Shown here piece by piece: positions 11,170 to 20,470 of a DNA stretch of 64,000 bases (position 1 is its first letter; each line of letters begins with the position of its first letter). The notes beneath the pieces are model-generated. The model was not told the DNA's origin, made no database searches, and was given only the letters and a program-made list of their open reading frames with translations. The stretch comes from Lepiota brunneoincarnata (Eukaryota; Basidiomycota; Agaricomycetes; Agaricales; Agaricaceae), in NCBI GenBank assembly GCA_023014365.1, contig JAEBUN010000068.1, forward strand, positions 1 to 64,000, read 5' to 3'. The position numbers and the translations under genes were made by a program.

Positions 11170-12576
11170 CTATTTTTCCGAGCTCGGGAGAGCCGGCGCG
11201 TCTGTCTCGGAAATCTGAGCCTGTCGGCCTTTAGCCTTGGCGTCAGGGAATTTCTTCTTGTCGCAGTTGGCAGCCCTGTGATTGGGATCTGCGCAGACAA
11301 GGCAGAGGTTATTGTCAAAACGTCGTTGACGTTCCTCGGGGGTTAATTTACCGTCCTTACCAAGTTTACTAGTAAGGTCGGACTTTGGCGGGGCCGATTT
11401 CTGACCGGCGGACGGGTTGGGCGGATTGCCCTTGAAGATGTTATTACTGGGGGTGCTGCCTTTGTTGTTACTGTTGGCAGACTTGGCGGCAGGTTGATGG
11501 TTTGTCGCGGTGGAAGGGGATGGGTTGCCTCCCGGTTTCCTAGAGGCGGTCGGGTCCGAAGCGGCTTTGGTGCGGGCCTTCTCGCGTTGGCGTTCCCAGT
11601 AGCGAGCATCGATCTTCATCGCTGCTGCTCGCATTTCGATGAAGGTGTCGGACTTGCCGTCGGGCCGATTGGACAGAATGTCCTGGATGCGGTCGGGGAG
11701 GCCTTTGTAGTAGCGGTGACAGAATACCTCATCACCCCAGCGGAGTTGGCCGGCCAGACGGAGAAAGTCGACGTTGTAGACGGCGATCTTTTCGTCATAG
11801 CGCATTCGGAGGGAGTCAAGCTGCTCAGCAGCTTCTCCGGTCGGATCCGCGGGACCGAAATTGGTCTGCAGTTCCAGGGTGAACTGATCCCAGTCCTCGA
11901 TCCAATCGTGCATTATTCCGTGGTTGTCGGCCTCGTCGAGGCCGATTTCGAAGTGTTGCTGGGCCACGCCGGTAAGGTACGTCAACGCGAAGTTGACCTT
12001 GGTGGCGGGGATAGCGAACTGGGCCGGGTTAGTACGGAAGTAGAGTCGACATTGGAAGAGGAAAGGTTTGAGTTTGGTGGGGTCGGAACCTGTAAAGATG
12101 TCAGGTTCGCGAGCCTTGGTACGGGGGGTTCGGGGAGGCTGTGGGGGTTGAGAGTTCCCACGGCCGTCCATTTGATCGGCTATTCGTTGGAAAACTCGGA
12201 GCAGGAGTTGGTCATGGTCATTTTGGGTGTTGCCAGGCGGAATGTTGTTATTGTTGTCGTTGTTGTCTGACGGTTCGTCGTCGTCCGGGGGTCCGTCCCC
12301 ATTGTCAGGGTAGTCGTCGGGATCACCAGGGTCGCTGGGATCGGGATTTGGGTCGGGGCCACCGTCGGGGCCGTCGGGAGTCTGGAATAGTGAAGGTTGA
12401 ATATCTTCACTGAACCGGTCTGGAGTTGAGGGCACGATGGATTGTTGGCGAGGGGGAGAAACCCTCGGGGGGTCGGGTTGTAATTCCTCGGAAGGAGATT
12501 GTCGAATGATGCGTTTGCTACGGCGAGCGGCTGGAGTTACCCGAGTGCGGGGACGGGTGACTGTTCGAGAGACCAT
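11170..12576 (-). CDS. gag: Chromovirus Gag, copy a (intact)
   Basis: 468 aa. The N-terminal third is basic, then Pro/Asp/Asn-rich and probably disordered. The centre (about residues 150-330) is a retrotransposon Gag capsid-like domain (REPDIFTGSDPTKLKPFLFQC...). The C-terminus has one CCHC knuckle, CLVCADPNHRAANC, fitting CX2CX4HX4C. The start is the ATG about 50 nt downstream of the 5' LTR. Pol lies in the -1 frame and overlaps the gag end by about 60 nt, so Gag-Pol is probably made by -1 frameshifting. Copy b carries a nonsense mutation at codon 127, so copy a is the better template. Confidence 0.93.
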   Translation of the reverse strand: MVSRTVTRPRTRVTPAARRSKRIIRQSPSEELQPDPPRVSPPRQQSIVPSTPDRFSEDIQPSLFQTPDGPDGGPDPNPDPSDPGDPDDYPDNGDGPPDDDEPSDNNDNNNNIPPGNTQNDHDQLLLRVFQRIADQMDGRGNSQPPQPPRTPRTKAREPDIFTGSDPTKLKPFLFQCRLYFRTNPAQFAIPATKVNFALTYLTGVAQQHFEIGLDEADNHGIMHDWIEDWDQFTLELQTNFGPADPTGEAAEQLDSLRMRYDEKIAVYNVDFLRLAGQLRWGDEVFCHRYYKGLPDRIQDILSNRPDGKSDTFIEMRAAAMKIDARYWERQREKARTKAASDPTASRKPGGNPSPSTATNHQPAAKSANSNNKGSTPSNNIFKGNPPNPSAGQKSAPPKSDLTSKLGKDGKLTPEERQRRFDNNLCLVCADPNHRAANCDKKKFPDAKAKGRQAQISETDAPALPSSEK

Positions 12577-12616
12577 GGTTAGAAAGGATTAGAGTGTAAT
12601 GGACAGGAGGAGTTTG

Positions 12617-12627
12617 AGTCTGATAAT
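12617..12627 (-). other. Self-primer binding site, copy a
   Basis: On the minus strand ATTATCAGACT begins 2 nt after the 5' LTR. It is perfectly complementary to AGTCTGATAAT inside that LTR (12905 down to 12895), which lies about 34 nt downstream of the TATA box and so near the predicted RNA 5' end. No tRNA-like TGG primer site is seen. This is the Tf1/sushi self-priming arrangement. Confidence 0.75.
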
Positions 12628-12629
12628 AC

Positions 12630-13290
12630 TGTTAGAGCCGGTGCGGGTCGGAACCGAAGCGGAGGGTCGGGGTGGTATCCTTGGTATAAGGTAACCGGGG
12701 GACGGGACGACGTCAGTACGTAGACGGCGGGACCAAGGCGGAGTACTTCGGGCGGAGAGTGGACTTGCGGCCTCAGCTTATGTGCTGTGCCCTCCTACTG
12801 TCCGAGTCTGTATTTCAGGAAGTCGGAGCCGAAGCGGAGCGAGGCAGAGAGAGAGGAGGATAGGGAACAGGGGACTGGTCCGCTGCTCGATTCGATTATC
12901 AGACTGAGGAGTATAAGCCAAGTGCCTACGGTATATATACTACTAGCTCGACGAATTATGACTCGTACTGACTACGTGCGGAGCGAAGCGGAGACCCATA
13001 TGGTTACAAGCGGATTACGAATAATTTCGAATGGAATGGAGACCAGTACGGGTATGGAGACTGGTAACGTATTCTGATTACGGACGGAGAATGGAGAACT
13101 GGACAATGGGAGCACCGAGGGTCAGGTGATCGTGGCACGTGTAGAGGTAGGTCGCGTGATCGGGGCGAAGGGTTGCGGTCGGAGCCAGTCGGGGCCGAGT
13201 CGGAGGGCATAGGGTTGTCGTGTGGAGCACACGTGGAGTCGAGAAGCCGAAGCCTAATGGTTAAGCTCTAGGTTTGGTGTGGATATGACA
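12630..13290 (-). repeat. 5' LTR of chromovirus copy a (variant II)
   Basis: 661 bp, TG...CA. Variant-specific bases (GGCGAAGG, GGTGATCGTGG, GAATTATGAC on the plus strand) match the right LTR of copy b (40263-40923). The 5 bp outside, AATGG (13291-13295), are the reverse complement of the CCATT that follows copy b. Confidence 0.95.
12932..12939 (-). promoter_or_regulatory. LTR TATA box, copy a
   Basis: TATATATA lies 34 nt upstream (on the minus strand) of the sequence AGTCTGATAAT that pairs with the primer site. It is the likely promoter of the genomic RNA. Confidence 0.6.
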
Positions 13291-13916
13291 AATGGCCCGG
13301 ATGACGCATGCTATTCTTAATCACATGCTGATAGGGAGCTATCGGAGGCGCTTCTTCCCACAGGAAGATTATTCCTGTTGCTGTGGGTTTCAGGAGGAAA
13401 CTTGTGAGCACATGTTTCGGAGTTGCCTTAGGCACTCCATGGTGGGGGTCCCAGCTACGGTCGAGGCTCTCATTGCTTTCCTTGAGGCATCCCCGATAGC
13501 ATTCGTGTTTGCTGAGAGGGCTGGGCCCCCCCTGGGGGGTATCGGCTAGTAGCTCTGCCTGGCGCCTGGTTGGGGCCAGGCCAGGGCATTGGTTATTCCC
13601 CCGCCATCCTCGGGCAGTGTGTAGGGATTTATGTGGGAATTGACCCCTAACCCCCATTAGGGGGGGGACCTCGCTCTGGTCTGGTTCCTGTGCCGTTTGC
13701 TGGGCGGTAGCCATCTTCCTGCCTCCGTTCACTTGGGGCGGCTTTGTCCTGGACATGGGGAAACGCATGCCTGCGTCCGCAGTCACGCGTTGTATGTACA
13801 GATACCCTGTAGTGTACAGCTCGGTCATTTGTACTGTAGTACATTGCTGCATGCGGCCTCCCTACACGGCCCGTGTAATAAATTGGAGATTTTTAAAAAA
13901 AAAAAAAAAAAAAAAA
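13291..13916 (+). mobile_element. LINE-B copy B1, 3' segment with poly(A)
   Basis: This is the end of ORF2 (RNase H C-terminus and terminal Cys-rich motif, CCGFQEETCEHMFRSC) and the 3' UTR, ending AATAAATTGGAGAT plus A-tract (13895-13916). Its 5' remainder is at 40924-41017 on the minus strand. The two halves meet at AATGG/CCATT, the target duplication of the chromovirus that split them. The whole B1 is flanked by a 12-bp duplication, GAGGTCCAGGCC (13917-13928 and, in reverse, 41018-41029), so it was a 5'-truncated insertion into another LINE-B (B0). Confidence 0.85.
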
Positions 13917-14201
13917 GAGGTCCAGGCCTAGCGAGTCCACCATTTCCAGCAGGGAGGCAGCAGCAGCGGGATTGTGAGGGGCCCATGGATCCCACTGCGG
14001 CGAGCAGTAGTTAAAGTCCCCTGACATAAGGGCGTACTGCAGGAGAGAGTCAACAGCATCCGCCAGATAGCAAATGCCCAACTGCCTATCGTCCAAGTAG
14101 ATGTTGAGAAAGTACACAGCCTCCCCATGCAGGAATATGGAGACAGCCATGATGTCACAGTGATTGACGACATCACATCGAAGCGAGGGCCAGAGCCGCA
14201 T
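13917..14201 (-). mobile_element. LINE-B copy B0, endonuclease fragment (5' part)
   Basis: Read on the minus strand this is the middle of the LINE-B APE endonuclease (YFLNIYLDDRQ, GDFNYC-type motif, DSLGLDL). It continues, once B1 and the inversion are removed, into 41018-41088 and then 52009-55594 on the plus strand. It is truncated at 14201, where copia sequence starts. Confidence 0.75.
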
Positions 14202-14904
14202 CACCCTTTTACTCATTTCTACCTCTCCCAATGGCTTCCAGCACTCCCCATTTCGACAAATTGAACACTTCCAACTACCCTACATGGTCTGGAGAGATGG
14301 AGGCGTGGTTTCGAGCTTCTGGGCTGTAGAGAGTGGTATCTGGTTCTATGCTAAGTCCCTCACTCTCATCTCCCCCCACCAAAGAAGAATATCAGACTAA
14401 GGAAGCTTGGGAGGCTAAAGTGGACAAGGCAGCTGGCTGGCTGTTTCTAATGGTGGAACCTGACCAGAGGATCCATTTCAACTTGATTCAGGACGATCCT
14501 GTGAAGATGTGGAAGGCCCTAGAGCAAATACACCTCCAAAAGCATGCTGGGACGTGTTTTAATGTGTATGACGACTTATTCAGCATCAGGAAGCAAGAGG
14601 ACGAGTCCCTGCAGGCTCTGATGAACAGGGTGGATGAAAATACTCGAAAAATTGTGAATCTCCACCCCTCTGAATTCACACTAGCCCAGCTGGATGAAGA
14701 ACTGGCCTCTATGGCTCTCATCAGAGCCCTCCCTGCTGAGGAATTCTCCTCATTCACCTCTTCCCTCCTGCTCATGGACAAGCTTGACAAGGCTTCTGTG
14801 CACCAGGCCTTCGTCACAGAGGATGTTCAACATCGTAGACATGCTGGAGACACTGCAAGCTCCTCCCAGGCACTGGCAACACGCTCTGCACCCACTCCTT
14901 CATC
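14202..14904 (+). pseudogene. gag: Ty1/copia element, Gag part
   Basis: ATG at 14231 opens a copia Gag (MASSTPHFDKLNTSNYPTWS). An in-frame TAG at 14327-14329 interrupts it and the same frame continues to 14904. The middle is UBN2/Gag-like (WLFLMVEPDQRIHFNLIQ...). The frame is cut by a chimeric LINE insertion at 14905 and resumes at 18035 with the CCHC knuckle CEFCDKPGHTLLKC. The two sides read in frame through one copy of the 14-bp target CCCACTCCTTCATC. The 5' LTR is not present next to it. Confidence 0.85.
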
Positions 14905-16134
14905 GCTCCTTTCCCTCTTACCACCATCATCCCCCTCTTATATTATTTTCTACTCCTAATCTACAGGCAGCCATCCCGTTCTTAGTGGGTTGTCTACACT
15001 ATTCCACCTCTCTTCACCCTTCTGGAGTGTCCCGGGGCTGTCTGGGGTTGTTGGGGAGTTGGGTGCGCCCTTGGCAAAGGTGCTTAATGGCTGGGTATGC
15101 TGGCCACCTGATGAGCTGGCAATTCTGGGCGGTCTCTGCTGGGGTCAGTGGATCCCTGGCTGGCCGAAATGGGTTAGGAGTCCCCCTGGGCATGTCCTGG
15201 GTGGGTTCGCAGTGGGACAACTGTGCTCCTCGCCAAGCTCTCGCGAAACCTGTAGCGAGTGCGCTTCCCCCAAATACCCCCTCACGAGTAGGGAGTCTCC
15301 CGCTTGAAAACGAGGGCACGCCCGCAAGGGACCGAGAGGATAGGGGACGGTAAGAGGGGGCATAGCCGTGAAAACAAGCCAACCGAGAGGACAGACCACC
15401 CCCCTCCTGCATTCTAAGCAAGTAAAGCTCAGCCGGGTGCAGGACGTTAGTAGGGATCACCCAAACTCCGGGGCAGCTCTCACGCTGCGACTTCCATCCC
15501 GGTAGCGGCCCCTGCAAGACAGTAAGCCCGGACAGTTATACGGGGATCCATGCTTATCGTAGATCTGGGCGACCGGATCTCGATCACGAACCGGCTGCTA
15601 GGTAACGGGAAGGTGGTCCAGGGGTCACGCCCTGGGTAGCCACTGGGCCATAGCGGTTCGTTCAGAGAATGGCAAACTGGCTCAAGAGATCAAGATCTGC
15701 TGTCGATCAATCCCGGGTAAGATCCAGGTTTATTGGTTTGAGTTGTTACCACGTCAGTGGTTCTAGTGTGAGCCTGTGAGTTGAGTGGTGGAGTTTAGCC
15801 CGCCTTGTACACCCTTTAGGAAGGCCTTCTGCACTGACCCACTACCCCGGGGATTACTTAGTTGGGAGGGCAATGGGTTTGGGGTGTTCCGCGTTTTTGC
15901 GCTGCCTCATGTAAGTCCAGCCCGTTGGCTTTAGTGCCGCACCAATTAGGGAGGCTGTTAGTGTGCCGACCCATGCCCCCGGGCGCACCACCTATAGGGA
16001 AGGCCCCCACCTGTGTCTATGGCGAGTAAAGCTCAGTCTGGCATGGGAGTAACAGGCGCCGTAGCACTCATCTTACGCCAAGCGGGCCATGTTGGGATCA
16101 CATGGAGTTTGCCCGCAAGGGGCTCCTTGGACGG
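14905..16134 (+). other. Unidentified 1.23-kb 'leader' module (copy 1)
   Basis: It starts GCTCCTTTCCCTCTTACC and ends CTCCTTGGACGGG. A second copy (23986-25210) starts at the same base, and a third (55745-56193, minus strand, 5' truncated) ends at the same place. I find no convincing long reading frame, no RT or nuclease motif and no match to the LINE ORFs. It could be the true LINE-A 5' UTR, a separate non-coding RNA captured by template switching, or part of another element. Confidence 0.6.
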
Positions 16135-17569
16135 GTCCTGCGTGGTTCCTATTGCCATGTATGGATTCCGCATGTGGTATCATGAGGGTTTCCGCAACAA
16201 GGGAATCCTCAAGATGTTCAACTCCATGCAGCAGCATGCCGCTAACTGGATCATCGGTGCATTTCGCACGTCCCCAACCGAAGGGGCAGAGGCCCTGGCA
16301 GGCCTTCTGCCCTTCCGGCTGCATCTTAAGAAGCTGGCGTCCTGAACGATATTCCGGGTTGCTACTCTTGCAGCTAATCATCCGCTTCGGCCCTTGCTAG
16401 GCCATGAGTTTAGGGGGAGTTCTCTGGAACACCCGCGAGCCATCTCGACTCTCACCCCTGCACTTCGGCCTAAGGTGAAGAGTGCTCTTATGGAGGTACA
16501 GGCAGTGCTTCCGCAGCTTACTGAGCCCTTCTCCCCGTTCGCGGATGAGAACAGGCCAGGTCTCCGTCTTTTGGACCGCTTTTTGGAGCGGATCAAATTT
16601 AGACTCTACACTGTTGATCCGGAGGGGGATTCGAAGCAACGGCACCTCGATGGGCTGCACGCCTCCATTTGGAGGGCGCAGTCTGATCCGTCGTCTGTCT
16701 GTGTAGCGGCTGGTGCCCACAGGCTGCCATGCGGGAGGCTGCAGGCTGTCTCAGCAGCTTGCATGTTTGCAGGCGGGCGTTTGGGCAAGCAGGCCAGACA
16801 GGCTGCGGGGAGGGTTCTGCTCGCCGATGCGGAGCTCCACTCCATTCGGTTGGGAGTAAGCATGGTCCTGGACCGTGCGGAAACCGACCACATCTTCATC
16901 TACACCAGCTCCGCAGGCTCCACCCGCAGAGCTGTGGATCCTTCTGTACACGCTGGCCAGGCTCATTCCCTGGAGGTGTGTCGGTCCCTAGACCACTGGT
17001 TGTCTTCCAAGGCCCAGCGGACTGTTACCTTCTGGCAGGTGCCTACGGGCTCTGTTGCAGAACTTCACTCTGACGCTGTCAGGATGGCGAAGGAGCTCCA
17101 TGTATCGCTGGGCACTCGCCCGGCGACTACTATCGACTCTCTCTGGGCTGAGGTCACGAGAGGGTGTATTGACGAATGGGTGAATATGTTTCGCTCGCCC
17201 CTTTATAGGGGGAGGAATTTCCTCCCCCTGCTGGACTCCCTTGGGAAGCCAATTCAACCCTCGTACCTCTCTGGAGGTGCGTGGCTCCAAGAAATCGGCC
17301 CCCGGATGTCTGTCGCTGGTACAGCGAGGGCCGCCCGCACCATACTCGGTCATGCCCCCATCAGGGAGTACCGTGCTAGATTCCATCCCCAGGAGGACCA
17401 CTCCTGTCCCTGTGGGGTACGGCTTGAAACCCGTACTCACATACTCACTTCTTGTCCGAAGTATACGCGGCGTGGCGGCTTACCCCGCGACCTCGACGCC
17501 CTTCTGGGCTTTCTGGAACGCAATCCCTCCGCGTTTGCGTTCCTATCCCGGCCCCAAGGGGTGGGATAA
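16134..17569 (+). pseudogene. LINE-A ORF2 C-terminal part: RT end, RNase H, terminal zinc motif
   Basis: It begins within the RT thumb region (VVPIAMYGFRMWYHEGF), meets TGA at about 16343-16345 (after HLKKLAS) and then runs open 16394-17569. RNase H is visible around RVLLADAELHSIRLGVSMVL and IYTSSAGS. The C-terminal Cys/His motif is CPCGVRLETRTHILTSC. Copy A5 has CGA (Arg) at the TGA position, so the stop is a CpG transition. Confidence 0.8.
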
Positions 17570-18000
17570 CTGGGGAGGGCCTTCGGGTTATTCCCCCCTC
17601 GCAGCTTCGGTCTCGAGGAACCGGTGGTTATTCACCCCCCGCCCTAGGGTGGGGTGTAGCGATTTATGGAGAATTGACTCCTAGCGCCCTTAGGGGCGGA
17701 GACCCAAAGTTCTTAGAGCCTTAGTCCGCGGGGTGTAGGGATTTATGGAGAATCGACTCCTAACCCCCTTCGGGGGGGGGACCTGTTGGCCCTATCCACC
17801 CCTCGTCTGCCACGCTCTGGTTTCCGTCGGGGTAGCGGACTCTTTGCCCACGCGCACTTCTTTACGGAGTGTAGCCTTTCGAGTCAGCGGGACTCTCTTC
17901 CCTACCTTTATTGGTAGTTATACCATGTACTAGTTGCTTTGTTGTAGTTAGTGCACATGGACTGCATTCGAGCACCGCGTTATAAATTGTTGATTTCAAA
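17570..18000 (+). other. LINE-A 3' UTR with two hairpins
   Basis: Two related units each contain a short hairpin: CGCCC-TTAG-GGGCG at 17685-17698 and CCCCC-TTCG-GGGGG at 17764-17777. The UTR ends TATAAATTGTTGATTTC before the A-tract. Other LINE-A and LINE-B copies keep the stem while changing its bases. Confidence 0.6.
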
Positions 18001-18020
18001 AAAAAAAAAAAAAAAAAAAA

Positions 18021-20470
18021 CCCACTCCTTCATCTGGGAAATGCGAATTTTGTGACAAGCCTGGCCACACACTGCTCAAGTGCTACTCCTTTTTGGATGC
18101 CCAGAAGGATGCACATGAAAACACGTCAAAATTGTGCTCTAGACAGCCCAGGAACCATGCCAACAAGGCCCAGGATGTGTCACAAGACTCCCTGCCCTCT
18201 CCTGCATCTGAAAATGCACTCAGCACCACAGAATTTGCTGGAAACGTGAGTATAACCTCCCCCACACCTTCCCAGCTCTCCTCTGATGTTGATTGGCTTG
18301 CAGACTCAGGGGCTACTTCTCATATGACCCCACATCATCACTGGATGCATTCCTATGCTCCCCTTCACATTCCTGTCCGGTTAGCTGATGATTCAGTCAT
18401 TTACTCAGCTGGGGTGGGCTCTGTGGTGTTTCAGCCAGTTGTAGGGGGAAAAGCGACAAGTGCAGTACAGTTTTCACAAGCTCTCCATGTTCCTCAGCTT
18501 CAGAGCAATCTCCTGTCTTGCCTCTACCTTACTAGGCATAAAGGCCTTAATATACACATCTCTGCTTCGTCTATAGACTTCCAGAGGGATAGGAAGACTT
18601 TGTTCTGTGCTAGGATCCGTTCTAACAATACTGCTGTGCTTGAGGGAGTCACCATTGCTTCCCAGCTCGCTTCTGCAGCCTCTATCGCTCTCCCTCTTGA
18701 CTTGTCACTCTGGCACAGAAGGCTCATCCACCAGAACTATGCTAATGTGAAGAAGATGATCTCCCAGCAATTGGTGACTGGTCTCACTCTCACCTCTCAG
18801 ACACCTCCCGATCCTGTTTGTGAACCTTGCTTGGCTGGCAAGATGCATGCTCCCTCATTTCCTCCCTTGACCAATCATACGCGCATGCTACTTGATCTTG
18901 TGCACTCAGATCTTCATGGACCACTCCCTGTACCTACCAATCGAGGTTACAAGTACTGGATCACATTCATTGATGACTCAACACGATTCCGAGCAGCTTA
19001 CTTCCTAAAGAAGAAATTGGAGGCATTTGATGCATTTCACACTTTCAAGTCTTGGGCAGAGAACCAGCTCTCCTGCAAGATTCGCGCACTTCAGGATGAT
19101 AAAGGGGGTGAATACATGTCTAATGCCTTCATCAAATTCACCACTGACTGTGGGATTGAGTGGAGACACTCTGCACGCAACTGGCTCCAACAGAATGGTT
19201 TAGCTGAACGCGCTAATCGGACAATGGGTGAGTGTATCACTGCGATGCTTGCTGAAGCCCATCTCCCTCCTTCATTTTGGGGCAAGTGCCTCACTGCAAT
19301 GATTCATGTCTGGAATCGCCTCCCTACTGCTCCCCTTCCCAACACCACTTCTTATGAGGCCTTTTACAAACATAAGCCTGATGTTGCTCACCTACAAGTC
19401 TGGGGGTGCACTGCATACGTTCATGTACAGAAAGACAAGTGGATATCGCTTGGACCACACATGCAATGGTGTATATTCATTGGCTATCCTATTGGCTACA
19501 AGGTATGGAGGTTTTACAATCCTGTGACTAAACAAGTTGTGATCTCAGAGAGAGCCAACTTTGACGAATGGCACTTCCCTGGACTGTCTAGTGTGCAGAT
19601 GACTGCACCATGTCCACTGGCTGTCCCATCTGCTCCATCTAACTTTCCCTCACATTCCAACTCCAATCCAGGATTTACTCCTCCACCTACTGCACCAACT
19701 CCATTACCACCCTCCTCTCCGCATTCTAAGGGAGTACCACCTCTTGACAATGAGGGGGTGTCTCCAGTCATTCCATCCATTCCTATTCATCCTCCTCAAG
19801 ATGTACCACTCCCTGCTCCACCTCCTATCATTCCTCTTGTTCCTGCGCCTCCTCTTAATGTTGCACCACCTCCTGTACCACCATCACTCCCAACTGCTCC
19901 ACAACGCTCTGCACGTGTGAGACAGTCACCTGGTGAGTGGTGGAAGGTCAGAGATCCTCCACCTCCTGTCCCTGACAGTGATAATGAGGAGGAAGCTGAT
20001 CTAGCTGTTGAGGATGGCTTTCAAGATGTTGAGTTTGCTGGCAACACAGAGGACCCAGGCTTCCATACCTTCAAGGCTGCAATGTCTGCACCTGATGGGA
20101 CTCAATGGCGAGGTGCCTGCAATGACGAGATGATGTCTTTGATGGGTAACAACACTTGGCAAATCATTGAGCTCCCTTCTGGCAAGACAGCTATCAACTC
20201 AGGTTGGGTGTTCTGAGTCAAGCTTAAGGCTGATGGCTCCGTGGAGCACTACAAGGCTAGGTTGGTCGCAAAAGGGTACTCTCAATGCCCTGGATTTGAC
20301 TATACTGAAGTCTTTGCTCCCACATATCGCCTTGCATCCCTACGCCTCATTCTGGCCTTGGCAGCCAAAGAAGGCTATTCACTTTGTTCTATCAACATTT
20401 CATCTGCCTTCACTTATGGGGACTTGGATGAAGAGATCTACATGTGCCAACCTGAAGGCTACCATGAGGG
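18021..20470 (+). pseudogene. pol: Ty1/copia Pol: zinc knuckle, protease, integrase, RT start
   Basis: The frame resumes after the 14-bp duplication with the CCHC knuckle. It then has protease WLADSGATSHM (about 18294), the pre-integrase HH/CC region (LWHRRLIHQNY, CEPCLAGK), the integrase core (DLVHSDLHGPL, DDKGGEY, ENRT-like AERANRT), a Pro-rich linker, and the beginning of RT. A TGA at 20214-20216 stands between WVF and VKLKADG. RT continues (YKARLVAKGYSQ) to 20470, where a LINE-B interrupts it. Integrase placed before RT identifies copia. Confidence 0.9.

Larger units (their letters stand above)
5349..13290 (-). mobile_element. Chromovirus (Ty3/gypsy, Tf1/sushi-like) copy a, near-intact
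   Basis: A complete 7.9-kb element reads on the minus strand: 5' LTR (13290-12630), self-primer site, gag, pol with chromodomain, polypurine tract and 3' LTR (6010-5349). An extra antisense gene lies between pol and the 3' LTR. Gag and Pol are both open without stops, so this copy could be autonomous. Flanking 5-mers do not match each other (ACCCC left, AATGG right) but match those of copy b at 33048-40923. The two LTRs are of different variants, although LTRs are identical at insertion. Copy a is therefore a recombinant between two original insertions. Confidence 0.95.
14905..18020 (+). mobile_element. Leader/LINE-A chimera 1, inserted in copia
   Basis: A perfect 14-bp duplication, CCCACTCCTTCATC, sits at 14891-14904 and 18021-18034, so everything between was inserted as one unit ending in an A-tract (about 17998-18020). 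The unit has two parts: 14905-16134, a sequence that is not part of the LINE-A ORFs seen here, and 16134-17997, LINE-A from the end of RT to the 3' end. A second and a third joining of the same leader to LINE-A occur at 23986-26346 and 55606-56193. Confidence 0.85.

Noticed and set aside
11494..12270. 258-codon open frame on the plus strand (and its twin at 34069-34845, minus strand)
   Set aside because: It is the complement of the chromovirus gag, with no motif of its own; its openness follows from gag base composition.
13893..14201. Twin-priming 5' inversion of a LINE-B
   Set aside because: The antisense endonuclease piece after the A-tract is explained by insertion of B1 into B0, since GAGGTCCAGGCC is duplicated at 13917 and 41018.
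14905..16134. Leader joined to LINE-A by splicing
   Set aside because: The LINE-A sequences just before the joins do not end in AG, and one join lies in a shared CTTGGA. Template switching fits better.
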